From contig CAZMZP010000046.1 of assembly GCA_964570935.1 (NCBI GenBank), positions 1 to 26,464 on the forward strand: a stretch of DNA of 26,464 nucleotides, read 5' to 3'. The position numbers and the translations under genes are program-made. Shown piece by piece: positions 15,088 to 23,707 of this stretch (the first letter of the stretch is position 1; each line of letters begins with the position of its first letter). The notes under the pieces are model-generated. The model made no database searches and was not told the DNA's origin. It worked only from the letters and a program-made list of their open reading frames with translations. Origin of the DNA: JAFGJU01 sp964570935. GTDB lineage: Bacteria; Eisenbacteria; RBG-16-71-46; JAFGJU01.

Positions 15088-15187
15088 ACCCCACCACCTC
15101 ACAATCCAATGAAGAACCAGGAAGAAGGAGCATTGCTTGTGCGGTGCGGCCGCGCGGGTCCGGTGACGCGGACCCCGCTGCCGCCAC

Positions 15188-15889
15188 CTAGACCTTCACC
15201 AACCCCGCCTCTCTCATGAACAGGATTTCTTTCACCGGCCTGAAGGAGAATCTGTGAACGCTGCACGGACCGTGGCGCATCAGCGCCTGGATGTGGCTCT
15301 TGGTCCCGTAGCCCTTGTGGACGTCGAAGCCGTACTGCGGGAACTTCGCGTGCGCGTCCGCCATGAGCATGTCTCTGATGTGCTTCGCTACGATGGAGGC
15401 CGAGGCCACGGAAAGGAAATTGCCGTCTGCCTTGGGGAGCGCGACCTGGGGAATGTTCAATGAGGGGATCTTGCGGCCGTCCACCATCACGAGGGCCGGC
15501 CGGGCCGACAGGGCATCGATTGCCTCGCGCATGGCCGCTTGAGTCGCCCTGAGGATGCCCACGTCGTCCACCACCCGCTCGCTCACGGAGGCCCAGGAAA
15601 CAGAAACGGCGCCCGAGTTGATGGCGCCGTACAAGCTCTCGCGCTTCGAAGCCGTCAGCTTCTTCGAATCGTCCACGCCTTCCGCGTCGAAATCAGGAGC
15701 CAGGATGACGGCCGCCGCGACCACGGGGCCGGCCAACGGCCCCCTGCCGGCCTCGTCCACACCCGCCAGCAGTCCGTTAGCGCTCTTGAGATACTGTTCT
15801 TCGTTCGCCCTCAGCTCAAGGAATCGCTCACGCAGGTCGAGACCCAAGGCCACCTTCCTGACTACGGCAGGGATTGCGACTGCCGTCAC
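15188..15889 (-). CDS. rnhB: ribonuclease HII
   Basis: RNase HII cuts RNA-DNA hybrids and excises single ribonucleotides. The 233-residue protein has the catalytic pair D45-E46 in GVDEAGRGPLAGPV, VDDSKKL, MVDGRK and the ASIVAKHIRD helix. The N-terminal extension of about 40 residues before the first motif resembles longer RNase HII forms. The start is the GTG at 15889, 10 bases after the rplS stop; its SD is poor, so translational coupling to rplS is likely, and a later start cannot be excluded. Confidence 0.94.
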   Translation of the reverse strand: MTAVAIPAVVRKVALGLDLRERFLELRANEEQYLKSANGLLAGVDEAGRGPLAGPVVAAAVILAPDFDAEGVDDSKKLTASKRESLYGAINSGAVSVSWASVSERVVDDVGILRATQAAMREAIDALSARPALVMVDGRKIPSLNIPQVALPKADGNFLSVASASIVAKHIRDMLMADAHAKFPQYGFDVHKGYGTKSHIQALMRHGPCSVHRFSFRPVKEILFMREAGLVKV

Positions 15890-15899
15890 GATGCGGCAG

Positions 15900-16289
15900 C
15901 TACTGCGACTGCGGCTGCTTCTTCTGCTCCGGCTTAGCCAGCATCTCTTCCTGCTTTTCCTCGACGCGCGCGGACTTGCCTTTCTTCTTTCTCAAGTAGA
16001 GGAGTTTAGCCCTCCTCACTCTTCCCTCTCTGACCAGGGTGATGCGGGAAACGTTCATGGAGTGAAGCGGGAATATACGCTCGACGCCCACGCCTCCGCT
16101 GACCTTGCGGACCGTGAACGAGGAACGCATGCCGGAGCCGCGTCTGTTCGTCACGATGCCCTCAAAGATCTGAGTCCTTTCCTTGTCGCCTTCGACGACC
16201 CTGACGTGGACTCTGACGGTGTCACCCGGCCTGAAGTCTGTCACCTTCTTCTTCAGGTGCTTGGATTCGACGTAGTTGATGGCGTCCAT
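15900..16289 (-). CDS. rplS: 50S ribosomal protein L19
   Basis: L19 lies at the 30S-50S interface. The 129 residues include FRPGDTVRVHVRV, RTQIFEGIVTNRRGSG, ERIFPLHSM and RVRRAKLLYLR, covering the full domain by about residue 105. The Glu/Gln/Lys-rich tail (about 110-129) is longer than usual. The SD AAGGAAGGT lies 5 bases before the ATG. It follows trmD by 62 bases, the standard order. Confidence 0.97.
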   Translation of the reverse strand: MDAINYVESKHLKKKVTDFRPGDTVRVHVRVVEGDKERTQIFEGIVTNRRGSGMRSSFTVRKVSGGVGVERIFPLHSMNVSRITLVREGRVRRAKLLYLRKKKGKSARVEEKQEEMLAKPEQKKQPQSQ

Positions 16290-16351
16290 GAGTTACCTTC
16301 CTTTCATCGGGATTTGAGCGCCCTTCCACGGGCCCAACTACTTTACCCCAT

Positions 16352-17137
16352 TTAGTCTCTATCATTCAAGAGGTCCCTGTCTTCCTTGCTCAGGGCCTTT
16401 TCGCCCATTAGTTCCGGCCTTCTGTCGAGGGTTCGCTCGAGAGAGCTCTTCCGCCTCCACCTGCGGATGGCCTCGTGGTTGCCCGAGACGAGGGTCTGCG
16501 GGACGCGCCGGCCCGCCACGACTTCCGGGCGGGTGTAGTATGCGCTGTCCAGGAGCCCCTCCTCGAACGAGTCACCCGCCGCTGAGTCCTCGTCCTCCAT
16601 CGCGCCGGGCAGCAGCCTCACGGTTGACTCTATCACCACCATGGCGGCCAGCTCGCCTCCGGAGAGAACGTAGTCCCCCACGGAGAGTTCCTCGGCCCCC
16701 AGGATCTCCTTCACTCTTTCGTCAATAGCCTTGTACCGTCCGCACACCAGCACCAGGGAATCGTCGCGCGAAAGCTCGCGCGCCATGCCCTGCGAAAACT
16801 GTCTTCCCTGCGGAGACAGCATTATGATTCTGTGAGCCGCCGGCCCGCTCGCAGCGTCGGCGTGACCCGTTGCCGAAGCGCGAGTGTCCGCACCCGTCAT
16901 GTAGTCGATTCCGGTAACGGTGCCGACCGCGCGCAGTATCGGCTCGGCCTTCATGACCATCCCCGGTCCCCCGCCGTAAGGATAGTCGTCCACGCTCCTG
17001 TAGTTGTCGTCGGTGAAGCTTCTCAAATCCAGGACGTTCACGTCCACGAGACCCGTCCCTACGGCCCGCGCCACGATTCCCTCAGACAGGAATCCCTGAA
17101 GCATCTGAGGGAATATCGTCGCCACAGATATTCTCAT
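16352..17137 (-). CDS. trmD: tRNA (guanine-37-N1)-methyltransferase TrmD
   Basis: TrmD methylates G37 of tRNAs using SAM, which prevents +1 frameshifting. The start is the ATG at 17137 (MRISVATIFP) with GGGAG 5 bases upstream; the longer frame is not family-like. The 261-residue protein has the SPOUT trefoil-knot motifs DYPYGGGPGM (about 51-60), LSPQGRQFSQ, LVCGRYKAIDER and SVGDYVLSGGE. Between the N-terminal strands and LSPQG there is an Ala/Gly/Thr-rich insertion (about residues 75-102) that ordinary TrmD proteins of about 240 residues lack. It lies 105 bases after khpA; rimM, expected between them, is absent. Confidence 0.96.
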   Translation of the reverse strand: MRISVATIFPQMLQGFLSEGIVARAVGTGLVDVNVLDLRSFTDDNYRSVDDYPYGGGPGMVMKAEPILRAVGTVTGIDYMTGADTRASATGHADAASGPAAHRIIMLSPQGRQFSQGMARELSRDDSLVLVCGRYKAIDERVKEILGAEELSVGDYVLSGGELAAMVVIESTVRLLPGAMEDEDSAAGDSFEEGLLDSAYYTRPEVVAGRRVPQTLVSGNHEAIRRWRRKSSLERTLDRRPELMGEKALSKEDRDLLNDRD

Positions 17138-17242
17138 GGCTTCTCCCACGCAAACAACTGCCTGTCCGAATTCTGAGTGCGGAGCAGGGGCAGACGGGGT
17201 CTGCAGCAACAGACGGACGCATGCGGCTGCCGGGCCGCAAAG

Positions 17243-17473
17243 CTATTCCAGAATCTCGAGAACTGCCTTCTTACCGAGCTTTGTGGCGGCAGCGCTTAGC
17301 AGAGTGCGGATGGAACGCGCAGTCCTGCCGTGTTTGCCTATGATCTTCCCCAGGTCCTCCTGGGCGACGTGCAGCTCGAAAATCGTGGTGCGCTCACCAA
17401 TGACTTCCTTGACCGTGACCTCGTCCGGCTTATCCACAAGGTTCCTGGCAATGTACTCGATGAGTTCCTTCAT
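17243..17473 (-). CDS. khpA: KH-domain RNA-binding protein KhpA
   Basis: A 76-residue single KH domain protein with the GxxG loop as GKHG and the surrounding EDLGKIIGKHGRTARSIR. KhpA binds RNA and, with KhpB, affects cell division and elongation in Gram-positives; its role here is unknown. The start has GGGGGAGG 10 bases upstream. It follows rpsP by 122 bases, as in many genomes. Confidence 0.95.
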   Translation of the reverse strand: MKELIEYIARNLVDKPDEVTVKEVIGERTTIFELHVAQEDLGKIIGKHGRTARSIRTLLSAAATKLGKKAVLEILE

Positions 17474-17595
17474 GACACGTCAACCTCCCCCGCAACGCAA
17501 CAGGCGCAATCTCCGGGACAACGCGGACACAAAACAGCCTTCGGGCTGGAGGCCCGTGAGGACCTCCACGGCACGGGGAGACTCACCGGGAACAG

Positions 17596-18045
17596 CTACT
17601 TCGCTGGTTCCTTCTTGGCTGTGCGCTTGGGTGCCTTCTTAGCCGATTTGGATGTCTTCTTCTTGCCTGCGGAAGGAGCTTCGGCTGCCACGGCCTCCGA
17701 CGTTCCCTCTGCACCGGGCTCCGCGGCCGGTTCGGCAGAGGGCGTCCTCAACTCATCCAGGGAGACCGCCTGCGCCGTCTTCTTCGCAACGACCGGCTTC
17801 TCGGGTGCCATGCCAGCACGCTTCAACAGCTGGCTCACTGTCAGGGACGGCTTCGCGCCCTTTCCCATCCAAGTCTTCGCACGCTCGAGATCGATCTTCA
17901 CGTTGCCCGATGCGGCGAGAGGGTCATACGTTCCGAGAATCGCTATGAACCTGCCGTCACGGGGCATTCTCGAATCGGTCACGACAACCTTGTAGAACGG
18001 CCTGTGTTTCGCACCTGCTCTCTTCAGACGAATGGTAACTGCCAC
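17596..18045 (-). CDS. rpsP: 30S ribosomal protein S16 with basic C-terminal extension
   Basis: S16 helps assemble the 30S 5' domain. The start is the GTG at 18045 (product begins MAVTIRLKRAGAKHRPFYKV), with GGAGG 8 bases upstream. Of 149 residues, the first 80 or so form the S16 domain (DSRMPRDGRFIAILGTYDP and the SQLLKRAG helix). The rest is an Ala/Glu/Lys-rich tail, becoming strongly basic at the end (about 130-149). Tails like this occur in some lineages; function unknown. It starts 29 bases after the ffh stop. Confidence 0.96.
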   Translation of the reverse strand: MAVTIRLKRAGAKHRPFYKVVVTDSRMPRDGRFIAILGTYDPLAASGNVKIDLERAKTWMGKGAKPSLTVSQLLKRAGMAPEKPVVAKKTAQAVSLDELRTPSAEPAAEPGAEGTSEAVAAEAPSAGKKKTSKSAKKAPKRTAKKEPAK

Positions 18046-18074
18046 TAATTTCACCTCCGGGCTTAACGATATCA

Positions 18075-19397
18075 CTAGAACGGCAGAAAGCTCAACCCCT
18101 TTCTGCCGCCGCGCTTCATCTGCTTCAGAAGCTTCTGAATCTGAAAATACTGCTTGAGCACCCTGTTCACTTCCTGAACCGTTGTGCCGCTTCCTGTTGC
18201 AATCCTTTTCCTCCTGCTTCCGTCTATGATGATCGGCGTTCTGCGCTCGTCGGGCGTCATGGAGTTTATCACGGCCTCGACGCGGCCGAGAGCCTTTTCG
18301 TCCACGTCCAGGCCCGCTTTCTGGATCTTGCCGAAACCCGGGATCATCTGCATGACGTCCTGAAGTGGACCCATCTTGCGCACTTCCTTCAACTGGTCCA
18401 GAAAGTCCTCCAGGGTGAACTCCGCGGCCCGCAGCTTTTCTTCGATCTCCTGTGCCCGGGCCGTGTCTATTGTCTGCTCGGCCTTCTCCACGAGCGACAG
18501 CACGTCGCCCATGCCCAGGATCCGCGACGCCATCCTGTCGGGATGAAAGACTTCCAGAGCGTCGGGCTTCTCTCCGACGCTGACGAACTTGATGGGCTTG
18601 CCGGTGACGGCCCTGAGCGACAGCGCCGCACCGCCGCGGGCGTCGCCGTCCAGCTTCGACAGAACCGCCCCGTCAAAATCAACGGTCTTCTGGAAGGAGC
18701 TCGCCACGTTGACGGCGTCCTGGCCGGTCATCCCGTCCAGGACAAGCAGCGTCTCGTGCGGCTGCACTTTCTCCTTGAGCAGGACGAGCTCGCTCATCAT
18801 CTCGTCGTCCACGTGCATCCGGCCGGCCGTGTCGAAGATGACCCAGTCGTAGCCGCCGTCGACCGCATGCTCGACCGCCTTCGGAGCCGCGTCCAGGACC
18901 GATTCCCCCCTACCGGGGATGAAGGACGGCACACCCACGGACTCCGCCAGGACGCGGAGCTGCTCGACGGCCGCCGGCCGCTTCAAGTCCGCGGCCACCA
19001 CCAGCGGTTTGGCGCCCTTCTTCCTCAGGTGGACGGCCAGCTTCACCGTGAACGTTGTCTTTCCCGAACCCTGCAACCCGACCACGAATATCGCGGCGGG
19101 GTGCTTCGAGGCCGGCTTCAGGCTCACGGCCTTCTTCCCCAGGAGCTCGACCAGCTCCTCGTGCACTACTCCGATGACCTGCTGGCCCGGGGTCAGGCTC
19201 TTCAGCACTTCCCGGCCGACTGCCTTCGACTCCACGCTGGCCACGAATTCCTTCGCGACCTTGTAGTTCACGTCCGCCTCGAGCAGTGCCCGTCGGACTT
19301 CCCGAAGGGCGTCACGCATGTTCTGCTCCGAGAGCTTGCCGTAGCCGCGGAGTTTCTTGAAGACGGATTCTAGTCTTGAGCTCAGTTCTTCGAACAT
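18075..19397 (-). CDS. ffh: signal recognition particle protein Ffh
   Basis: Ffh is the SRP GTPase that binds signal sequences and 4.5S RNA and targets membrane proteins to FtsY and SecYEG. The start is the ATG at 19397 (MFEELSSRLESVFKKL) with AGGG 6 bases upstream. The 440 residues comprise the N domain (1-85), the G domain with GLQGSGKTTFTVKLA, DTAGRMH, TKLD-like SKLDGDARGGAALS, and the M domain after about 300 (GMGDVLSLVEKAE, SRRKRIATGSGTTVQEVN). The methionine-rich end is short, finishing KGLSFLPF. No SRP RNA gene was seen in the window. Confidence 0.97.
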   Translation of the reverse strand: MFEELSSRLESVFKKLRGYGKLSEQNMRDALREVRRALLEADVNYKVAKEFVASVESKAVGREVLKSLTPGQQVIGVVHEELVELLGKKAVSLKPASKHPAAIFVVGLQGSGKTTFTVKLAVHLRKKGAKPLVVAADLKRPAAVEQLRVLAESVGVPSFIPGRGESVLDAAPKAVEHAVDGGYDWVIFDTAGRMHVDDEMMSELVLLKEKVQPHETLLVLDGMTGQDAVNVASSFQKTVDFDGAVLSKLDGDARGGAALSLRAVTGKPIKFVSVGEKPDALEVFHPDRMASRILGMGDVLSLVEKAEQTIDTARAQEIEEKLRAAEFTLEDFLDQLKEVRKMGPLQDVMQMIPGFGKIQKAGLDVDEKALGRVEAVINSMTPDERRTPIIIDGSRRKRIATGSGTTVQEVNRVLKQYFQIQKLLKQMKRGGRKGLSFLPF

Positions 19398-19482
19398 GGG
19401 TACCCTATCGAAACGTCCCGGGATTCTGACGCTGCCCGGAACGCTAACGTGGCCTCGACACGCTGAAGTGGCCCCGGAAACA

Positions 19483-19521
19483 GTATGCCGGAGGGCTCGA
19501 ACAAGGCCGAAGCCTTCCGGC
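19483..19521. other. long inverted repeat between rpe and ffh
   Basis: The arms ATGCCGGAGGGCT and AGCCTTCCGGCAT are 13 bases each with a single G-T pair and flank a 13-base centre. A nested minus-strand hairpin at 19503-19516 has stem AAGGC/GCCTT and a TTCG tetraloop. It lies about 140 bases downstream of the rpe stop and could attenuate read-through into ffh, but no T tract follows. The rest of 19398-19658 shows no gene. Confidence 0.55.
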
Positions 19522-19658
19522 ATCGATTGGGGAGTCTACCACGCCACCGGCCGCCCCGCAAGGGGGAAGGCCCGGGCGGCGCATCGGGCGAGGACGCGGG
19601 CGCGGGCCGCGCACGAACCGCCGCGTCGGGAACCGCTTCGCAAGCGCGGGCCGCGGCG

Positions 19659-20378
19659 TCAGGAGCCGGCTGCCTTGCGCAGGGACGCGATGGCGGCGGC
19701 CGGGTCAGGCGCACAGAACACGAAAGAGCCGGCGGCCAGCATCGTGGCGCCGGCCCTGGCTGCGACCGTCGCGGTCTCGAGGTTTATCCCGCCGTCCACC
19801 TCTATCTCCAGGCCGCGGCTCCTGCCGAGCCTGCTTATCTCCTCCAGCTTCGGCATCACTTCCTGGATGAAGCCCTGACCTCCGAAGCCCGGATGCACTG
19901 TCATGACGACGACCATGTCCAGCGAGGCGAGGAACGGAATTACGTGCGAGGCGGGGGTGTCGGGATTTATGGCGAGCCCCGGCCTGACTTTCTTCTCCCG
20001 GATGGCGGCCACGGTGGACTCCACGAGGTCTCTGCGGACACCGTAACCCCGCGCGCCGGACTGCGGCGCAGGCGTGCCGGCTGCCGGAACGGGAACCAGC
20101 GCGGCCTCGACGTGGAAGCTCAAGTAATCGGCCCCGGCATCACAGAATTGGGGGGCGTACTTCCACGGTTCGCTGATCATCAGGTGCACGGCCAGGGGGA
20201 GTTTCGTGAGCTTGCGCACCGCGCTCACTATTATTGGACCGAACGTGATGTTGGGCACAAAATGCCCGTCCATCACGTCCACGTGGATGAGGTCCGCGCC
20301 CGCCGCCTCCACCACGCGAAGCTGCTCCGCCAGCCTGCTGAAATCCGCGGATAGGATCGAAGGCGCAATCTTCATCAT
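19659..20378 (-). CDS. rpe: ribulose-phosphate 3-epimerase
   Basis: Rpe interconverts ribulose 5-phosphate and xylulose 5-phosphate in the pentose phosphate pathway. The 239-residue TIM barrel has KIAPSILSADFSRL, HVDVMDGHFVPN (metal and catalytic residues), HLMISEP, VHPGFGGQGF and EVDGGIN. Tandem ATG codons (20378 and 20375) follow GGTGGAG; either may be used. An insertion of about 20 residues (94-116, Pro/Ala/Gly-rich) falls after FHVEAA. Its usual upstream neighbour, the PASTA gene, is displaced by the island at 20403-23923; the lipoprotein stop is 24 bases before this start. Confidence 0.96.
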   Translation of the reverse strand: MMKIAPSILSADFSRLAEQLRVVEAAGADLIHVDVMDGHFVPNITFGPIIVSAVRKLTKLPLAVHLMISEPWKYAPQFCDAGADYLSFHVEAALVPVPAAGTPAPQSGARGYGVRRDLVESTVAAIREKKVRPGLAINPDTPASHVIPFLASLDMVVVMTVHPGFGGQGFIQEVMPKLEEISRLGRSRGLEIEVDGGINLETATVAARAGATMLAAGSFVFCAPDPAAAIASLRKAAGS

Positions 20379-20402
20379 GCTCCACCAAGCCCAACGGACT
20401 AC

Positions 20403-21053
20403 CTAGAAGTTATCATACCAATGCACGATTTGCCACTTGGCCGAAGCAGTCTCCACGCGTCTAACGACCAGCCTCGTTTTGCCCTTCGCAGAAAATGTCG
20501 CGCTGGCCGCGGGACAATCTACCCATAGCTCAACATCGCATGTTACCACGTAAAGAGGTTTGCCAGTCGCAACCGAGGAATCGAGGAGATGCCATTCCGA
20601 GTTTGACAAATTAAGCCACAATCGTTCCGCGCCGTACCTAAAGTACTGCGGGTCGAACATACGCTTATGTATGATGATTTCGGTATCTCTCTTCCATGAC
20701 GCCCCGTCAGACCTACTGAATTCGAAATCATCAGCAAGCAGGACTTCTATGGGCCCGGCATCGCGTTCGGCGTACGCCCGCTCAATAACGCCCAGAACGG
20801 TATCGGGCCACGGGGGAAGTGTTGCGGGTACACCCCCAACCCCACCCCCAGGTGTTAGACATGAATCCAACCGCGCTGTCTCATTGTTCTGCAGCTGGAT
20901 TTGGGCAATGACCGTATCCGACAGTGCGCATACGCTTCCCTGCGACGCCACAGCGTTCAGGGGCCTTGTCGGCTCTTTACGACTACATGCACAAAAAGCA
21001 AGTATCAGCAATGAAACCAGGGCAACTCCGAGTCGCAACCGCGGATATTTCAT
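20403..21053 (-). CDS. putative lipoprotein with NTF2-like C-terminal region
   Basis: I do not recognise a named family. The 216-residue protein has a type II signal peptide, hydrophobic at about 8-21 and ending in AFCACS, so Cys21 or Cys23 is the likely lipidation site. A low-complexity stretch follows with a Gly-rich PGGGVGG. The C-terminal part (about 85-216) alternates strands and Trp/Tyr residues in a SnoaL/NTF2-like pattern (VIERAYAERDAGPIEVLLADDFEF, ending WQIVHWYDNF). It starts 21 bases after the metalloprotease stop and is more AT-rich than its flanks. Probably exported with the metalloprotease; role unknown. Confidence 0.8.
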   Translation of the reverse strand: MKYPRLRLGVALVSLLILAFCACSRKEPTRPLNAVASQGSVCALSDTVIAQIQLQNNETARLDSCLTPGGGVGGVPATLPPWPDTVLGVIERAYAERDAGPIEVLLADDFEFSRSDGASWKRDTEIIIHKRMFDPQYFRYGAERLWLNLSNSEWHLLDSSVATGKPLYVVTCDVELWVDCPAASATFSAKGKTRLVVRRVETASAKWQIVHWYDNF

Positions 21054-21074
21054 TCTGAATCCCCCCTCTCCTGC

Positions 21075-23429
21075 TCACCTGAGTAGCACGAATTTTCGTG
21101 CTTGATTGAACGCCCCGATGTTGAGATTGCAGAAATAGATTCCCGATGGCGCCGCCGTTCCGGAATCGCTCGTCCCATTCCAGCAAACAGTATAAGTTCC
21201 CGAATCCAAAAATGAGTCCACTAGCGTTCGCACTAGCTGTCCACTGGTGTTGAACAGGCGAAGATGCACCGTGTTAGCCGATGGGATTCGAAAGGCAACG
21301 GAAGTCTGAGGATTAAACGGGTTGGGAGAGTTTGGCCAGAGGAAGGCGTTTGGGCTTCGCGGAGAAGTGTTCCAATCTTCGGCGACGCCTGTGTAGGCAC
21401 ACCCAATACCATGCGCAATGAAAATATTCTGCCAGATTTCGTCTCTGGGATATCCCTTGCACGCCCAGGCTTTGTTAAATTCACAAATAGTGAATGGGTA
21501 ATGTCCAAGACAGGTGTAGGCGTTCTCACGAGATGCCCACCAGACTAGGTTAATACCCTGCCACCACCACCCGCCGTTCTGATCGCCCCCGTCGTTCGGA
21601 TAGTCGAAGAGATCCCATAGGCTGGCGCAGACTGCGCCCTCCACAATCCTTCCCTGGGGATTATCTGTCGGGAGCTCGACATCAAACTCCAGAAGCGGCT
21701 GACCGTCCCACCTCGTGTCGATGTACCATTTCTCATTCTGACAGGCACAGCTATAGAATGTTGCCCAACCTTCTGTGTACGCGCATTCTTCACTGCTTGG
21801 GTAGGCCCAACGATGTGGATTGCAGTCCGGGACCTCTGGCGGAAGGCCGGCGTAATTGTCCATCACAAAATGCCCATACTCGTGGAGGAAAACGTCCTGA
21901 TCCCACTCATCGGGGTCGTCGCTTTTGCCCGATACGGTAATCAAGTCGTAGACCTGGCCAGCGATCTCTATCCCGTTCGGCCGGTATGAGGTAGATGAAT
22001 CTGGGTCCCACCACATAATGACCTTCTCAGGAAAGGGTGAATCGGGCAGACTGTCGACATAATCTACTCCAGTCTTCGTCAAGGACAGGATGTTAAGTGC
22101 GCCCCTCGCGTCGTCCGGGACAGTCACGGGCCCAAAGGAGACTGAGGGCGCCAAGTAATGCATGAAACACTCAAAATCAAAGGAGGAGTAGTACCACGCA
22201 AAGCGAATCCAGTACGGTACTTCCAGATATCCAACCTCGTGGCTCGCACATTCGGCGTACAGTACTACGCCGATAGAATCTACATTGAGATTATCAAATC
22301 TGTACAACCCATCGCCGTCTGTGTATGCACTTTGAGCGAACCGAAAAGGAATCCCCCCCAAGATCAGATCATTTGCCTGCGGGTCGGCTGTAAATAGCCT
22401 GACCGTTGCACCCTTCGCGGCTAACACCTGCCCCAGGTCCCTACTGTAGTAAAGAAAATTGCCCTCTAGATGATAGTCTGCAATAACCATTACCGCGTAG
22501 TAATACCAATAGCCGCCATAATAAAAGTAGATTCTGCCGACTCCTCCAACGGAACCCGCTCGAAAACGCACCCAATGGGCATACGGGGGCTCGGTTAACT
22601 CCTCAACGGTCCCCAGCCACGAGGGCTCGACCTGCCAATAAGAGCCATCATACTGGGGCTGGAACACATAATCACGGGTGGCTATCACCTGTATTGTGTC
22701 CCCGCAGGGAGGAGTCAGTAGCGAGGTCGGGCTCTTGCCGATTGAATCTTGCTGCGGACCGAGGGAATCTCGAACGAGTGGACCATTGCCCGCCGCAATT
22801 CGCCCGGCCGGCAGTCTCATCTTGACTGTGTCCCCAGAGCTCCATCCTGAACACGGCGTCTTGGAACCACGAGGGGTGACGCCACCAAGCGGGCGAACTG
22901 TCCCCACGGTGTCACTAGAACCCGCCATTCTACCTATTAGGGTTCGCGGAACCTCTCCGCGAATTGGGAGGCGACTTCTTGTACTCGCTGTGTCTATACC
23001 CCCTGGAACCACTATCGGAAAGACTTTCGTATCCCACCTCGGGTTCGTACCCCCTTCAGGATCCGGATGTTGATAGAAAACGTGCACAGAGTACCTACCT
23101 GCCCGGTGAAACACCGCTAGACCGGAGAGATTGATCTCCTGGCCCTTCTTCGCGTTCCCTTGCCACTCCTGCTTGAGAGGACCCTTAGCCTGTGCCCCCT
23201 GCTGTCTAGGGAGCGAAAATCGAAGGGAAAGACTGTCAACATCCACGCACGGAACAAACGTCAGAACAATCTTCACCATGGCATCCACGCTTACAGAATC
23301 GGGCTCGAGCCTCAACGAAATCGTGTGCGGCATGCTTGCCGAAATTTTGCTTTCGAAAGCAGGAGACTCGGAAAACAACAGAGATAACAGTGGAATCAGT
23401 AGAAGGATTACCGCCAGCCGCCTCGCCAT
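21075..23429 (-). CDS. secreted HExxH zinc metalloprotease with FlgD-like C-terminal sorting domain
   Basis: The start is the ATG at 23429, with an excellent SD (AAGGAGGT) 8 bases upstream. The 784 residues begin with a signal peptide (about 1-24). An Ig-like beta region (about 35-135) follows, then a low-complexity Pro/Thr/Ser/Gly linker, an aromatic-rich beta domain (about 240-430), and a catalytic region with HEYGH at 516-520 and EGWATF with E553, a likely gluzincin-type third zinc ligand. The C-terminus (about 705-784) has SPNPFNP, LRLFNTSGQLVRTL and PSGIYFCNL and ends RKFVLLR, the type-A sorting domain of T9SS-like export. The protein is Cys-rich for an exported protein. No close named family is evident. 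It shares a transcript with the lipoprotein and diverges from the HTH gene. Confidence 0.88.
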   Translation of the reverse strand: MARRLAVILLLIPLLSLLFSESPAFESKISASMPHTISLRLEPDSVSVDAMVKIVLTFVPCVDVDSLSLRFSLPRQQGAQAKGPLKQEWQGNAKKGQEINLSGLAVFHRAGRYSVHVFYQHPDPEGGTNPRWDTKVFPIVVPGGIDTASTRSRLPIRGEVPRTLIGRMAGSSDTVGTVRPLGGVTPRGSKTPCSGWSSGDTVKMRLPAGRIAAGNGPLVRDSLGPQQDSIGKSPTSLLTPPCGDTIQVIATRDYVFQPQYDGSYWQVEPSWLGTVEELTEPPYAHWVRFRAGSVGGVGRIYFYYGGYWYYYAVMVIADYHLEGNFLYYSRDLGQVLAAKGATVRLFTADPQANDLILGGIPFRFAQSAYTDGDGLYRFDNLNVDSIGVVLYAECASHEVGYLEVPYWIRFAWYYSSFDFECFMHYLAPSVSFGPVTVPDDARGALNILSLTKTGVDYVDSLPDSPFPEKVIMWWDPDSSTSYRPNGIEIAGQVYDLITVSGKSDDPDEWDQDVFLHEYGHFVMDNYAGLPPEVPDCNPHRWAYPSSEECAYTEGWATFYSCACQNEKWYIDTRWDGQPLLEFDVELPTDNPQGRIVEGAVCASLWDLFDYPNDGGDQNGGWWWQGINLVWWASRENAYTCLGHYPFTICEFNKAWACKGYPRDEIWQNIFIAHGIGCAYTGVAEDWNTSPRSPNAFLWPNSPNPFNPQTSVAFRIPSANTVHLRLFNTSGQLVRTLVDSFLDSGTYTVCWNGTSDSGTAAPSGIYFCNLNIGAFNQARKFVLLR

Positions 23430-23503
23430 CGGGAACACCTCCTTTCCGTAGCAAGCGACGCGCCCCCAAATGCTGTGGTAGCAGGATGGATTGTGAAGCG
23501 TCA

Positions 23504-23546
23504 ACTCTCAAGAGTCTGTTCCTGTCAGAACTACTAGAACACTAGT
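23504..23546. promoter_or_regulatory. two small palindromes in the divergent metalloprotease/HTH intergenic region
   Basis: ACTCT-CA-AGAGT (23504-23515) and ACTAG-AACA-CTAGT (23533-23546) lie in the 278-base gap between the metalloprotease and the plus-strand HTH gene. They could be operators for the HTH protein. No hexamer promoter close to consensus was found on either strand. Confidence 0.35.
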
Positions 23547-23707
23547 GCCTCACCCGTGTCCCGTCAACATAATTCGCCCAGGTTATCCCCCATGCCTCGT
23601 TGCCCCGCGCCCAGTGCGCAGATTTCTCTTCACATCCTCAACTATACTCAAGTAAGACTGCGCGTAGTTCATATCCCCTACCTGATCGTGGAGGACTGGA
23701 GAGCGTT

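Noticed and set aside
19398..19658. Possible SRP (4.5S) RNA gene next to ffh
   Set aside because: The long inverted repeat is suggestive, but the conserved GNAR-tetraloop and asymmetric-bulge core of SRP RNA is absent.
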